A DNA stretch of 64,000 nucleotides from Thiofilum flexile DSM 14609 (lineage in GTDB: Bacteria > Pseudomonadota > Gammaproteobacteria > Thiotrichales > Thiotrichaceae), in assembly GCF_000380185.1 (NCBI RefSeq), contig NZ_KB904769.1:114002-178001 (forward strand), in the 5' to 3' direction. Shown piece after piece: positions 41,437 to 50,812 of the stretch. Under the pieces are notes generated by a model. That model ran no database searches. It was given only the letters and a program-made list of their open reading frames with translations, and had not been told where the DNA came from. How positions within the stretch are numbered: the first letter of the stretch is position 1; each line of letters begins with the position of its first letter. The translations under genes were made by a program, and so were the position numbers.

Positions 41437-44307
41437 TCAGGCTAAAAGTGCATCCAATTGAGCCCGTAATGCGGTAGGGTCAACCGGCTTGGTTAAATAG
41501 GCATTGACACCGGCCTCAAGCGCCATTTGACGATGCTTTTGAGTGCTGCGTGAGGTTAACATAACCACGGGTAGTGCTTGTTTTTCAGGCCAAACGCGTA
41601 AGGCATGGGTTAACTCTAAACCATTCATATTGGGCATTTCTAGATCAGTTAAGATTAAATCGACTGATTCTTGACGCAGTATTTCTAGGCCATTATAGCC
41701 ATCACGCGCAGTCAAAACATGATAGCCCAAAGGCTCTAATATCTGGGTCATGGCTTTACGATTGCTAAGCGAATCATCGACCACTAATAAAGTGGTTTGC
41801 TGACGTGCTGTTGTTGAGATTGGGCCAGAACGGTGGCGTTGATAGCGGCGCTGAGGTGAAAAGTCCACCGTTAATAAGCGTTGTAAATCGAGTACCGGAG
41901 CTAAATGACCATTAGGCAAAATACTCGCACCGTATACAAAGCGACTGAGGTTATACCAAGGTGATGAGCTTTTAACAACTATATCCTGTACGGTTGTGAG
42001 TTCATCCACACCGAGGAAAAGCCTTTCCCTGCCATTATCAATGAGTAAAAACGATTGATGGGCACCAACATCAACCTGATCGCTACTATCCCATTCCAGT
42101 AAACTAGCCAAGGTATAGACAGGTAGTGTAGCACCCTCAAATTGAGCTACCCATTGCCCTTGCTGCTCCGATTGAGCACTACTGTCGATTTGTACTACTT
42201 GAGTAATCGTATCGGCTGGTATCGCTACCCAATGCTTGCCAACGCGCGCGATGAGTGCTTGAGTGGTTACTAGGGTTAAGGGGATTTCAATCAGAATACT
42301 AGTGCCTTGATTAGGTTCTGAAGCTAGACGTAGTTGTCCACGCAATTGGTGAACCGCATGGTAGACCACATCCATACCCACGCCCCGCCCAGAAGTTTCA
42401 CTCACCGTCGTGCGGGTACTAAAGCCGGGCAAGAGTATCAGTTGCATAATCTCCTGTTCACTCAAGGTTTGCTCAGCACTGACTAAGCCTTGAGCTTCAG
42501 CATGAGTGCGAATAGCCGCTAGATTTAGTCCTATCCCATCATCTCTTAAGGTAATGCGAATATGCCCTTGATGGCGGGTAAAGTGAAGGGTTAATAAACC
42601 CTCTATGGGCTTGCCTTGTTCGGTACGCTGCTCAGGTGATTCAATCCCGTGATCAATAGCATTGCGTACCATATGCAATAGCGGGGCTTGAAGAGCTTGT
42701 AAAATATCGGTATCTAATTGCAGCTCGGTGCCTTGAAATTCAATTCGGGCTTTTTTATTGGTGCTGCGACAGGTTTCCCGTACCGCACGTTCTAGCCGAT
42801 TGATTAAACTACTGACTGTAACCAGGCGGGTACCGAGTAATTTAGCGCTTAATTCTTGTTGCCAATGTTTTTGGCGTTGAATTTGCTCTTGCATATCGCG
42901 CAGGGTTTGGCGCAGTTGGCGATTGAGTTCACGAGTATCTAATAAGGACTCTGCCAATAAACTATAGGTACTGTATAAAGCGTGATAATCCTCTAATACT
43001 AGCTCATCCGTCGCAGTGGTTTTATGGTTGATTTTGCTAGTATTTGCCTGATTTTCAATGGAATCCTCTAGCTCTTCAAATAAACGCTGAATGCGTTGAT
43101 CGTGTTGCGTTGTTTGCTGGAGTTGCCCTTCGGCGGTATGAGCCTGAGCCTGCAAACGGGCATTACAGGTAATGGTTTCTCCGGCTAAATTTAATAAGGA
43201 TTGCAACACTTCGGTGGGGACATGAATAGCGCTGGAGGAACCCGTAGGGGCCGGTGTTGTGCGCGTCTCGCTATAGTCCCCTACGGTAATAAAGTCGGGT
43301 AATAGTGGCAGGACTAGTGCATTAGCCTCTTCAATGACTGGTGTTGGGGATAGGTTTTGTGCAGTGCTGACTGCAACAGGCGCAGGGGTTACTTTAATCC
43401 GATCAATCCAAGCGCCTAAGCCTAGTACTAACGCTTCATGTTGTTCGGGTAGCTCCCCTTGTGAGAGGAGATTATCAAACAAGAGGGCTAAATGATCTGC
43501 TGCTGCACTGAGCGTCTCCTCTAACCCATGAGAGAGCCACGGGTCAATGGGTAGCTCTAATAGATCCTCTAAGCGATGGGTAAATTGGACTAAGGGCTGA
43601 ATACCTAATACCGCACTAGACCCTTTAATAGTGTGGGCTAAGCGCACTGCTTGGCGTTTTTGCTCAGCATTAGCTTGTTGTTTAGTAATGAGCTGCATTA
43701 AGGCACAGGCTTGCTCAATTTGCTGAGGTGTTTCTTGTAAATAGGCCGCTAACAGTTCAGGGTGGGTATCCGGTGACCAACGCAATGCGGTATGAGAGGG
43801 CGTGGTCGAAGGGGTAAAGGTATTATTAGCCGGTGCTGGAGGCAAGGGCGTGGGGGAAATATCACTAGCGGATTGCCCTAGTTGACGTAGTGCAATCAAA
43901 AAGTCCTCAATCAAGCCATTAGGCAGCGGCTCAGGCCAAGCCTCGTGCGTGAGTGCTTGATGTAGCGCGGGGAGATGAGCATCAATAGCCGTATCTCGTA
44001 GGCTAGCAGAGCCTAGTTCTAGCCATTGAGTCAGCAAACCTAATTGCAATAATTCAACGCCTGCCTCTGGAATCAGCTCACGGTATTGATTTAATAACGT
44101 ATCAATATGAGCGGCTAAGGCACTGAATGCAGGCAAGTGATAGAAGCTCGCTGCCATAACTAAACGTTGATACTCTGCTTGAATATTCTCCACTAATGCC
44201 GCCGCTAATGCAGGGTCTAGCAGTGCCTCAGCGCTTTGTGCTTGATAAAGCGTAAGTTGCTGGGCTACTTCCTCCATCTCGCCAGCAAAGGCGCGTAAAT
44301 CATCCAT
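41437..44307 (-). CDS. Hybrid chemotaxis histidine kinase, ChpA-like
   Basis: The 956-aa protein combines a degenerate N-terminal helical region, one clear HPt domain with phospho-accepting H225 (RLAHTIKGSSAVLG), a dimerisation helix region, the CheA HATPase (N box MVRNAIDHGIES, G1 DDGIGLN, G2 GRGVGMDVV), a CheW-like coupling domain (ALIARVGKHWVAIPADTITQ) and a C-terminal receiver (LLVVDDSLSN; LILTDLEMPNMNG). This matches Pil-Chp CheA proteins, but with fewer HPt domains than Pseudomonas ChpA. It would receive signals from the adjacent PilJ-like receptor and phosphorylate the receivers. Confidence 0.93.
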   Translation of the reverse strand: MDDLRAFAGEMEEVAQQLTLYQAQSAEALLDPALAAALVENIQAEYQRLVMAASFYHLPAFSALAAHIDTLLNQYRELIPEAGVELLQLGLLTQWLELGSASLRDTAIDAHLPALHQALTHEAWPEPLPNGLIEDFLIALRQLGQSASDISPTPLPPAPANNTFTPSTTPSHTALRWSPDTHPELLAAYLQETPQQIEQACALMQLITKQQANAEQKRQAVRLAHTIKGSSAVLGIQPLVQFTHRLEDLLELPIDPWLSHGLEETLSAAADHLALLFDNLLSQGELPEQHEALVLGLGAWIDRIKVTPAPVAVSTAQNLSPTPVIEEANALVLPLLPDFITVGDYSETRTTPAPTGSSSAIHVPTEVLQSLLNLAGETITCNARLQAQAHTAEGQLQQTTQHDQRIQRLFEELEDSIENQANTSKINHKTTATDELVLEDYHALYSTYSLLAESLLDTRELNRQLRQTLRDMQEQIQRQKHWQQELSAKLLGTRLVTVSSLINRLERAVRETCRSTNKKARIEFQGTELQLDTDILQALQAPLLHMVRNAIDHGIESPEQRTEQGKPIEGLLTLHFTRHQGHIRITLRDDGIGLNLAAIRTHAEAQGLVSAEQTLSEQEIMQLILLPGFSTRTTVSETSGRGVGMDVVYHAVHQLRGQLRLASEPNQGTSILIEIPLTLVTTQALIARVGKHWVAIPADTITQVVQIDSSAQSEQQGQWVAQFEGATLPVYTLASLLEWDSSDQVDVGAHQSFLLIDNGRERLFLGVDELTTVQDIVVKSSSPWYNLSRFVYGASILPNGHLAPVLDLQRLLTVDFSPQRRYQRHRSGPISTTARQQTTLLVVDDSLSNRKAMTQILEPLGYHVLTARDGYNGLEILRQESVDLILTDLEMPNMNGLELTHALRVWPEKQALPVVMLTSRSTQKHRQMALEAGVNAYLTKPVDPTALRAQLDALLA

Positions 44308-44312
44308 GACAA

Positions 44313-46160
44313 TTACCCTTCGAGTTTAAAGACATTGACAGAGGATACCAAGCGACGGCTGTAATCTGTCATGGTTTTAGTCAGATGGGTTAAGGAACTT
44401 AACTCACGCCCCGTGGTTTGAGTGGCTTCTAAAATACGCTCAGCACGTACTTGAATCGCGCGGCTTAAAGCAACTTGATCGGCAGAAGAAGTAGCGATTT
44501 GTTCAACGGAATCAATCAATTCATTAGTAGCCTTGAGCGTCACCCGCATTTGGGTCGCGGTTTCTTCCGCTAGATCAGAGCCGGTAATGACTTGCTCAAT
44601 CGCTTTTTCCATGGTGGAAATCGTGATATTTGCTTCTTGTTGAATATTATAAACTAGGGTTGCAATTTGCTCGGTTGAGTCGCGCGAGCTTTCAGCAAGG
44701 CGTTGAATTTCTTCCGCAATTAATGAGAAGCCACGCCCCGCCTCACCAGCAGCCGTGGCTTGCATACTGGCATTGAGAGCGAGAACAGTCGTCCGTTCGG
44801 CAATATTATTAATTAAGGTAATAATATTAGAAATTTCTTGCGAGCGTTCACCTAGGCGTTTCAAGCGTTTGCTGGTTTCTTTGACACCATCGCGAATCGT
44901 TTGCAGATTATCGAGGGTGCGAGTCACTGTCTCTTGGGTTTTAGCGGTGGCATTGCCGGTGGTGGTCGCTACTTGATTGGCGCGTTGAGCGGAGTCTGCA
45001 ATAGTATCAAAGCGTTGTAATACTTCATTGAGCTGTTGCTGGGTTTCTTGTGCTTCGGTTTGTTCGAGTTGCGCGAGTTGATTGACCGATTGGGCGTGTT
45101 GATTGACATCTAATGAGGTATTTTCTACGGCAAAGGCAATCTGACGGACTTGTTTTAGGACATCGGTGGTATCTTCAGCGAGTTGATTAATCGCATCCGC
45201 TAGGGGGCCGGTGGCATCCTCAGTGACTTTAGCCCGCACGGTAAGATTACGATCACTTAAATCCGATACCGCTTGGAGTAGGCCATAGACTGATTCATTG
45301 AGGTTTTTATGCTCACGGTCAATTCGCGCTTGAATAGTGAGACGTTCATCCATCATACGATCAAAATTATTACCCAGTTCGGCTAATTCATCTTTCCCCG
45401 GTAATTCGACACGAGAGTTTAAATGCCCCGCCTCCACGTCGCGAATAGTGCTAATTAAGCGTTTGATAGATAAGGAAATAGAACGATAAATCCAATAACC
45501 TAATAATACGGTCAAGATCAATGCACCTAGAATCGCTAAGCTAGCTTGCTTTACTAAGCGCGACGACTGATCTAAACCTTGGGCAAGATCAAGACGGGTG
45601 CTATTGAGATCCGATGACACCGTGGTGGATAGATCACGCACAATGGGGGAGATTTTTTTTGCTAAATCCTCGCGAATAAAACGATTGAGTTCAGTAGGAT
45701 TTTTGCTGTTGACTAGAGTAATCGCTTCGGTCAAGAGGGTTTGCAAGCTATTCATCGCTTCAAGGGTCGATTTGTCTTGCCTTCTAGGGCGCTGAGGTTG
45801 GGGTGAGGTCTTATTTTTTTCGTTATAGGCAAATAGCGGCAATAATTCTGAGCGGAGACGTTGCTCGGCAGCGGTCAGGCGATCTTTTGCGGTGTTTGCC
45901 GAGATCATATTGGCATTGAGTTCGTGTAGGGTAAGGCGATAGTCACGATTTAATAATAATAAAGCATCTTGGCTTGCGTATAGGGTATTAATGCGTGTCC
46001 CAATATTGGTAAAGGCGAGATAGTTAGTGTTAAGTGCTAATAAGCCTGCCGCTCCTAATGCGGTTAAGACTAATAATGAAATACTCAGTAATAAATAAAT
46101 GCGCCGTGCCACCGTAAGTTTGCTGAGTATGCTGTGTTTAGTTGTTTTATCCCTGACCAT
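44313..46160 (-). CDS. pilJ: PilJ-like methyl-accepting chemoreceptor
   Basis: The 615-aa protein has two transmembrane segments (about 28-48 and 205-228) around a helical periplasmic domain, a HAMP domain (SIKRLISTIRDVEAGHLNSR) and a long cytoplasmic coiled coil. The signalling hairpin tip reads IITLINNIAERTTVLALNAS, then MQATAAGEAGRGFSLIAEEI, with the conserved E-AGRGF hallmark. It ends 5 bp before the CheA start. The gene symbol rests on its neighbours and on the PilJ-like double-HAMP/helix region; the ligand is unknown, pilin in Pseudomonas. Confidence 0.88.
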   Translation of the reverse strand: MVRDKTTKHSILSKLTVARRIYLLLSISLLVLTALGAAGLLALNTNYLAFTNIGTRINTLYASQDALLLLNRDYRLTLHELNANMISANTAKDRLTAAEQRLRSELLPLFAYNEKNKTSPQPQRPRRQDKSTLEAMNSLQTLLTEAITLVNSKNPTELNRFIREDLAKKISPIVRDLSTTVSSDLNSTRLDLAQGLDQSSRLVKQASLAILGALILTVLLGYWIYRSISLSIKRLISTIRDVEAGHLNSRVELPGKDELAELGNNFDRMMDERLTIQARIDREHKNLNESVYGLLQAVSDLSDRNLTVRAKVTEDATGPLADAINQLAEDTTDVLKQVRQIAFAVENTSLDVNQHAQSVNQLAQLEQTEAQETQQQLNEVLQRFDTIADSAQRANQVATTTGNATAKTQETVTRTLDNLQTIRDGVKETSKRLKRLGERSQEISNIITLINNIAERTTVLALNASMQATAAGEAGRGFSLIAEEIQRLAESSRDSTEQIATLVYNIQQEANITISTMEKAIEQVITGSDLAEETATQMRVTLKATNELIDSVEQIATSSADQVALSRAIQVRAERILEATQTTGRELSSLTHLTKTMTDYSRRLVSSVNVFKLEG

Positions 46161-46203
46161 AATAAAGTCCTGCTTGAGTCCTAGCGATAGTGGTAATCAG
46201 TCA

Positions 46204-46674
46204 TTAATGAGAGGCTTGTTTGAGTCGTTGAATGAGCGTGCGATGATCAGCCACTAAGAGCTTTTTGGCTTCATAACTCACAACACCTTGAACCCAGCTC
46301 GGCAGGAGTGATTCTTGAGAGCGCGGTGTGGGGGGAATATCGAATTTCAGCACTTTAGGGTAACTATCACAGGTTACGACAATGGCTGAGCTTTGAGCCG
46401 GTTTGAGCCAGAGGAGCTTGGGTTGCTTAAGCGGGCTAGTTTGACCGTATAGAATATAGTACATATCCACTAAGGGATAAAAATCACCCCGTACCGCCAC
46501 TAAACCTTTACACCAATGCGGCGGGAAAGGTAGGGGGGATAGTGTGGCTTGTAATAATACCTCCGCCATTGTATCGGGTTCTAGTAATAGCGCGTGAGTA
46601 CCTACTTGATAGTAAAATTGGGTTAGGGGTGCGACGGGGCGGGTCGCTGGGGTTGCTACAGCTTCGACACTCAT
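46204..46674 (-). CDS. pilI: CheW-like coupling protein, PilI-like
   Basis: The 156-aa protein is a CheW domain: HALLLEPDTMAEVLL near the N terminus, WCKGLVAVRGDFYPLVDMYY and LPSWVQGVVSYEAKKLLVAD match the two beta barrels. CheW proteins tie receptor and CheA into arrays. Its place between a receiver and a PilJ-like receptor corresponds to pilI. ATG at 46674 follows AGAGGATATT, a moderate ribosome site. Confidence 0.85.
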   Translation of the reverse strand: MSVEAVATPATRPVAPLTQFYYQVGTHALLLEPDTMAEVLLQATLSPLPFPPHWCKGLVAVRGDFYPLVDMYYILYGQTSPLKQPKLLWLKPAQSSAIVVTCDSYPKVLKFDIPPTPRSQESLLPSWVQGVVSYEAKKLLVADHRTLIQRLKQASH

Positions 46675-46732
46675 AATAAATAATATCCTCTACTAGTAAT
46701 GCATCACTCTCAATGGGGGTTAGCGTGACGAC

Positions 46733-47125
46733 TTAGGGCAGGGTAAGTGCGGCAATACCGCTTAAAATATCTTGTGCCTCATAGGGTTTAGTAATATAGC
46801 CACTAGCACCTTGTTTTTCCGCCCATAGCTTATCTACGGGATTGTTTTTGCCTGATACCATAAGCACGGGAATATGCTGGGTGGCGGTGTTGCGTTTAAT
46901 GGCGCGACAAGCCTGATAGCCATCACCATTGTCCATAATGATATCCAGCATAATTAAATCGGGATGGTGCTCCACTGCTGCGAGTTTGGCCTCATTACCG
47001 GATTGGACTTCAATGACTTTATAGCCAGCTTGTTCAAGCGTTTGCCGTAATTTGACTCGTTCAGTCTGCGAGTCATCGGCAATTAATACGGTGCGCTGGG
47101 TACTAGACTCACTATTTACACTCAT
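46733..47125 (-). CDS. Single-domain response regulator, PilH/PilG-like
   Basis: The 130-aa CheY-like receiver has the acidic pair D17/D18, phosphoacceptor D61 (LIMLDIIMDNGDGYQ), a Ser in VLMVSGKNN and the Lys in YITKPYE. It has no output domain and would act by protein contact on the pilus motors or as a phosphate sink. ATG 47125 was chosen; an in-frame extension to 47203 lacks family support. It is the first gene of the operon that continues with the CheW, MCP, CheA and second receiver genes. A CRISPR-repeat-like sequence lies 79 bp upstream of its start codon. Confidence 0.87.
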   Translation of the reverse strand: MSVNSESSTQRTVLIADDSQTERVKLRQTLEQAGYKVIEVQSGNEAKLAAVEHHPDLIMLDIIMDNGDGYQACRAIKRNTATQHIPVLMVSGKNNPVDKLWAEKQGASGYITKPYEAQDILSGIAALTLP

Positions 47126-47203
47126 GACATTAACTATCCCTAGGTTGAAACCTCGCCCTCTAGGAAGATAAACTGCTTTGGGGGAAGCAAACTCTCTTCC
47201 CAA

Positions 47204-47230
47204 TTCGCCTCTAAGGGCGTGGATTGAAAC
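47204..47230 (+). repeat. Isolated CRISPR-repeat-like sequence (type I-C-like)
   Basis: TTCGCC-TCTAAG-GGCG can form the short repeat stem and is followed by the typical TGGATTGAAAC end, as in type I-C repeats. There is no second copy at spacer distance and no cas gene in the window. It lies between the pilH-like gene and the 4.5S RNA gene. Confidence 0.4.
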
Positions 47231-47343
47231 ATTAATACTGGTCTAGGATGTTATTTTTTGCCAAAAAATTTTAAGCATATGCGCAATAATTATGCTTTTG
47301 TGGCGATTAAGTGAGTTAAATAGGATTAATGTTGGAATAAACC

Positions 47344-47372
47344 TTGAGGCAGGCTATGAATTTAGTCATAAT
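47344..47372 (+). promoter_or_regulatory. Sigma-70-type promoter for the 4.5S RNA gene
   Basis: TTGAGG (47344-47349) and CATAAT (47367-47372) are separated by 17 bp, and a GC-rich ACCGCCC stretch follows. Transcription would start about 10 nt before the RNA's first stem. Confidence 0.6.
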
Positions 47373-47387
47373 ACCGCCCTCATCTAT

Positions 47388-47503
47388 GGAGGCTCATATC
47401 GGTTCTCTCGCAATGGTATGTTGTGAACCCCGTCAGGTCCGGAAGGAAGCAGCGGTAACAGCAGATTCATGTGCCGAGATGTGGCTGGTATGAGTCGCCA
47501 CCA
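47388..47503 (+). ncRNA. ffs: 4.5S RNA (small bacterial SRP RNA)
   Basis: The conserved domain IV is exact in character: GTGAACCCCGTCAGGTCCGG followed by AAGGAAGCAGCGGTAACAG, which binds Ffh. The ends pair to form a long hairpin (GGCTCATA near 47391 with TATGAGTC at 47489-47496). It would direct membrane proteins to FtsY and SecYEG. The position just upstream of dnaX is typical for gammaproteobacteria. Ends are estimated to within a few bases. Confidence 0.95.
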
Positions 47504-47526
47504 TTCTACCTCCAGTCACGCAAGTC

Positions 47527-49323
47527 ATGAGTTATCAAGTATTAGCCCGTAAATGGCGACCACAAAATTTCGAGCAAATGGTGGGGCAACAGCATGTGCT
47601 GCGTGCGCTTAAAACTGCTTTAAATGAACAACGGTTGCATCATGCTTACTTATTCACCGGAACACGGGGAGTCGGTAAGACCACGGTGGCGCGGGTATTT
47701 GCTAAGAGTCTCAATTGCGAGGTGGGTATTTCAGCCACTCCTTGTGGTGTGTGTCGTAGTTGTGTGGAAATTGCTGAAGGGCGGCATGTAGATTTAATCG
47801 AGGTGGATGCTGCCTCACGCACTAAAGTCGAAGATACCCGCGAATTACTAGAGAATGTACAATACGCCCCCACACGCGGGCGCTTTAAGATTTATCTGAT
47901 TGACGAAGTGCATATGCTCTCCGGGCATAGCTTTAATGCCTTGCTCAAAACCTTAGAAGAGCCACCCGAACATATTAAATTCCTCCTAGCTACCACTGAC
48001 CCGCAAAAGTTACCTGTCACGGTTTTATCGCGTTGTTTACAGTTTAATCTCAAACGTATGTCACCGGAGATGATTGGTAACTATTTAAAGCAGGTATTAG
48101 AGAGCGAGCAGATTCCTTTTGAGGAGGGAGCGCTTACTCTATTAGGGCGGGCGGCAGATGGGAGTATGCGCGACGCGTTGAGTTTAACCGATCAGGCGAT
48201 TGTGACCGGCGAGGGGCAGCTCGTCGAAGATGCAGTGCGTGATATGTTGGGGCTATTACCACAAGGCTTATTAGCACAATTGCTATTAGCCATTGCCCAA
48301 GAGGATACGCTAGCGGCCTTTGCTAGTATTGAGCAGTTATCTCAAATGAATACCGATTTTATGCAAGCGGCGGAGAATGTTATTTCCTCCTTGCATCAAA
48401 TTGCGATTCGCCAAGCGGTGCCGAGTCCTAGTCAAGATGAGCTATCTACTTTAGTAGAGGTATTGAGTCCGGCGGATGTGCAGCTTTATTATCAGATAGC
48501 CTTGTATGGGCGACGTGATTTACCACTAGCGCCGGATGCACGTGCAGGGTTTGAAATGATGATTTTGCGGATGCTAGCATTTCGCTTGGATCAGCAAGAG
48601 AGTGTTCACGGGGACGGCAAAAAAAAAACTTTAACACCACCACTGGCACCTAATAATAAAACTCCCGCTACTATTGAGCCTGCTAAGGCAGTACCTGTTC
48701 CACCGGCTAAGCGAGAGGTATTACCTTGGGAAGACGAGCCTGCCGCGATTATACCTACACCTAGTCAAGCAGCACCCGTTCAAGCCATAGTACCTAGCCC
48801 CACTACAACAGCACCTACCCCCCGTACTGTACAACCGGCTCCCTTGCTACCCGTAATGCCTACACCTAGCATACCCGCCCCGGCAGAGGTTAGTAGTGCT
48901 AGCGCTACTCTTAACAATACAACTAGTAGCAGCGAAGAAAATCCTTGGCATGCTATTTTACCTAAGCTGGGTCTCACTGGAATGACCGCAGAGATTGGGC
49001 GTAATTGCATCTTAGAGCGTTATGATGCATTAGCCGGACGAGTACATTTACTCTTAGATCCTGCGAGTGACTCCTTACGCTCTGAAAGTACAGAAGCAGC
49101 TTTTATTGAAGCATTAAGCCAGTATTATCAACAGCCTGTGTCAGTAGTCTTGCAAGTGAAAGTGTTAACCGCCGAGTCTCCCGCGCAAAAAATTATCCGT
49201 TTAAGAGCAGCGCGGCAAAAAGCGGCGGAGACTAGTATTCTCAGTGATCCCTTGGTGCAAGCACTGCAACAAGAGTATGGTGGGGTGATTATTTCGGGGT
49301 CGATTCGACCGATTGAGCAGTGA
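47527..49323 (+). CDS. dnaX: DNA polymerase III tau subunit (gamma by frameshift)
   Basis: DnaX is the clamp-loader ATPase. The 598-aa tau product shows the start [17 protein letters not shown], Walker [10 protein letters not shown], a zinc module (CGVCRSC preceded by a Cys at NCEVG), [20 protein letters not shown] and the SRC arginine finger. Domain III ends near residue 360. A Pro-, Ala- and Thr-rich linker then leads to the tau-specific C-terminal domain that binds polymerase and helicase. At codons 365-367 an A10 run (48619-48628) precedes stops in both other frames. It starts 24 bp after the 4.5S RNA. Confidence 0.96.
   Translation: MSYQVLARKWRPQNFEQMVGQQHVLRALKTALNEQRLHHAYLFTGTRGVGKTTVARVFAKSLNCEVGISATPCGVCRSCVEIAEGRHVDLIEVDAASRTKVEDTRELLENVQYAPTRGRFKIYLIDEVHMLSGHSFNALLKTLEEPPEHIKFLLATTDPQKLPVTVLSRCLQFNLKRMSPEMIGNYLKQVLESEQIPFEEGALTLLGRAADGSMRDALSLTDQAIVTGEGQLVEDAVRDMLGLLPQGLLAQLLLAIAQEDTLAAFASIEQLSQMNTDFMQAAENVISSLHQIAIRQAVPSPSQDELSTLVEVLSPADVQLYYQIALYGRRDLPLAPDARAGFEMMILRMLAFRLDQQESVHGDGKKKTLTPPLAPNNKTPATIEPAKAVPVPPAKREVLPWEDEPAAIIPTPSQAAPVQAIVPSPTTTAPTPRTVQPAPLLPVMPTPSIPAPAEVSSASATLNNTTSSSEENPWHAILPKLGLTGMTAEIGRNCILERYDALAGRVHLLLDPASDSLRSESTEAAFIEALSQYYQQPVSVVLQVKVLTAESPAQKIIRLRAARQKAAETSILSDPLVQALQQEYGGVIISGSIRPIEQ
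48619..48628 (+). other. A10 slippery run in dnaX, predicted gamma/tau switch
   Basis: Ten A residues encode Lys-Lys-Lys at codons 365-367. After a -1 shift the frame reads Asn-Phe-Asn-Thr-Thr-Gly-Thr then TAA at 48651-48653. In the +1 frame a TAA occurs at 48632-48634. Either slippage gives a product of about 368-375 residues, ending directly after clamp-loader domain III, the size expected for gamma. Confidence 0.7.
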
Positions 49324-49372
49324 TAGCAATTCTGTAGTAGACTATTCGCACATTACATTTAGGAGTACAGCT

Positions 49373-49699
49373 ATGATGAAAGGTGGTTTAGGTAATCTCA
49401 TGAAGCAAGCGCAAAAAATGCAAGAAAATATGCAAAAAGCGCAGCAAGAAGTGGCAGAATTAGAGATTACGGGGCAATCCGGCGGGGGATTAGTCAGTGT
49501 GGTCGTGACAGGCAGCCATGAGTGCAAACGCGTCACGATTGACCCATCCTTATTTGAAGATGATAAAGACATGATTGAGGACTTGGTTGCTGCTGCTTTT
49601 AATGATGCGGCACAACGCCTTGATGAGCGTACTAAAGCGCTGATGGCGGGTGCAACCGCTGGCATGCAATTACCGGCTGGTATGAAATTGCCCTTTTAA
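49373..49699 (+). CDS. ybaB: YbaB/EbfC nucleoid-associated protein
   Basis: The 108-aa protein matches the YbaB family: [20 protein letters not shown] at the start, a coiled-coil helix with [20 protein letters not shown], then [16 protein letters not shown] and the Met/Gly-rich end ([12 protein letters not shown]). It is a DNA-binding dimer of the nucleoid, linked to RecR in function by its fixed position. ATG 49373 follows AGGAG by 7 nt; an in-frame upstream start overlaps dnaX and lacks support. It lies in the dnaX-ybaB-recR unit. Confidence 0.95.
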   Translation: MMKGGLGNLMKQAQKMQENMQKAQQEVAELEITGQSGGGLVSVVVTGSHECKRVTIDPSLFEDDKDMIEDLVAAAFNDAAQRLDERTKALMAGATAGMQLPAGMKLPF

Positions 49700-49740
49700 T
49701 GGATCAGTATTGATTAGGGAGAGACCTTATTTCTCCCTCC

Positions 49741-49767
49741 TTCGTCCTTAGTGTCGTGGATCGAAAC
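49741..49767 (+). repeat. Degenerate CRISPR-repeat-like sequence before recR
   Basis: The end CGTGGATCGAAAC differs by one base from the corresponding end of the sequence at 47204-47230, and about 20 of 27 positions agree overall. The stem half is not conserved. It could be coincidence. Confidence 0.2.
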
Positions 49768-49787
49768 AAGCAAATAGATAAACAAAC

Positions 49788-50384
49788 ATGAGTGATTCTT
49801 CCCTCCTTAAAGGTTTGATTGATGCTTTGCGGGTGCTGCCCGGCGTGGGGGCGCGTACCGCTCAACGGATGGCCTTTCATTTACTAGAGCATGATCGTGC
49901 CGGAGGGTTATACTTAGCACGTACTATGGCGCATGCTTTAGAGCATATTCATCACTGTCGTTGGTGTCGTACCCTGACCGAAAATGAGCTATGTAAAATC
50001 TGCTCCGATAGTGGACGCAATGGCAAGTTGCTGTGTGTAGTTGAGCATCCTTCCGATGTGATAGCACTAGAGCAGGCGACGGATTATCAGGGCTATTATT
50101 TTGTCTTAGGGGGGCGTTTATCCCCTTTAGATGGTATTAGTCCCGAAGATATTGGCCTAGATCAGCTTGAAAAGCGCCTCAGTGAGGGGCTAGTGAGTGA
50201 AATTATTTTAGCCACTAATCCGACCGTAGAAGGTGAGATGACTGCTTATTATATCAATGATTTAGCCAAAAAATACCATATTACCACCAGTCGCATTGCT
50301 CATGGTGTGCCCGTAGGGAGCGAGCTGGAGTATGTAGATAGTAGTACGCTCTCGCATGCTTTTGCAGGGCGGCGTAAATATTAA
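49788..50384 (+). CDS. recR: Recombination mediator RecR
   Basis: RecR works with RecO/RecF to load RecA on gapped DNA. The 198-aa protein has the N-terminal HhH motif [20 protein letters not shown], a zinc finger ([16 protein letters not shown]), and the Toprim domain with [27 protein letters not shown] and the late [16 protein letters not shown]. The length is normal. It lies 88 bp after ybaB, in the conserved dnaX-ybaB-recR order. Confidence 0.96.
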   Translation: MSDSSLLKGLIDALRVLPGVGARTAQRMAFHLLEHDRAGGLYLARTMAHALEHIHHCRWCRTLTENELCKICSDSGRNGKLLCVVEHPSDVIALEQATDYQGYYFVLGGRLSPLDGISPEDIGLDQLEKRLSEGLVSEIILATNPTVEGEMTAYYINDLAKKYHITTSRIAHGVPVGSELEYVDSSTLSHAFAGRRKY

Positions 50385-50408
50385 TTTGGGTTTAAATAGG
50401 GTTTGCAT

Positions 50409-50750
50409 ATGGATCAGAATTGTATTTTTTGCCGTATTGCGGCAGGGACTATGCCCGCTAAAGAATTGTATCGGGATGATGAAGTCGTTGTTTTTAATGA
50501 TATTAATCCACAAGCTCCCTTTCATGCGTTAGTTATTCCGGTGAAACATCTAGCCACTTTGAATGAGGCCGAGGCGGTCGATCAAGCCGTGTTAGGTAAG
50601 CTTATGCTGGTAGCTAAACAAGTAGCCAATGCAGCCGGTTATCCCGACTACAAAGTCCAGATGAATTGTGGCAAAGGCGCGGGACAGATAGTGTTTCATA
50701 TTCATCTACATGTGTTAGCCGGTCGGATGAGCCATAAAGAAGTAGGTTGA
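50409..50750 (+). CDS. hinT: HIT-family purine nucleoside phosphoramidase (HinT-like)
   Basis: The 113-aa protein is a histidine-triad hydrolase: N-terminal CIFCRIAAGTMPAKELYRDD, PQAPFHALVIPVKH and the active-site triad H97-I-H99-L-H101. HinT cleaves nucleoside 5'-phosphoramidates such as AMP-NH2 and aminoacyl-AMP adducts. ATG 50409 is chosen; a TTG two codons upstream is possible. It lies 24 bp after recR and is probably read with it. Confidence 0.9.
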   Translation: MDQNCIFCRIAAGTMPAKELYRDDEVVVFNDINPQAPFHALVIPVKHLATLNEAEAVDQAVLGKLMLVAKQVANAAGYPDYKVQMNCGKGAGQIVFHIHLHVLAGRMSHKEVG

Positions 50751-50812
50751 TTGGGTTAGTTGTCATTGCATTGTGCTATGCTTGTTAAACATCAATCTAG
50801 AGGGATAACAGT

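Noticed and set aside
47199-47270. CRISPR array
   Set aside because: Only one repeat-like unit is present; there is no second unit at 30-40 bp spacing and no cas gene.
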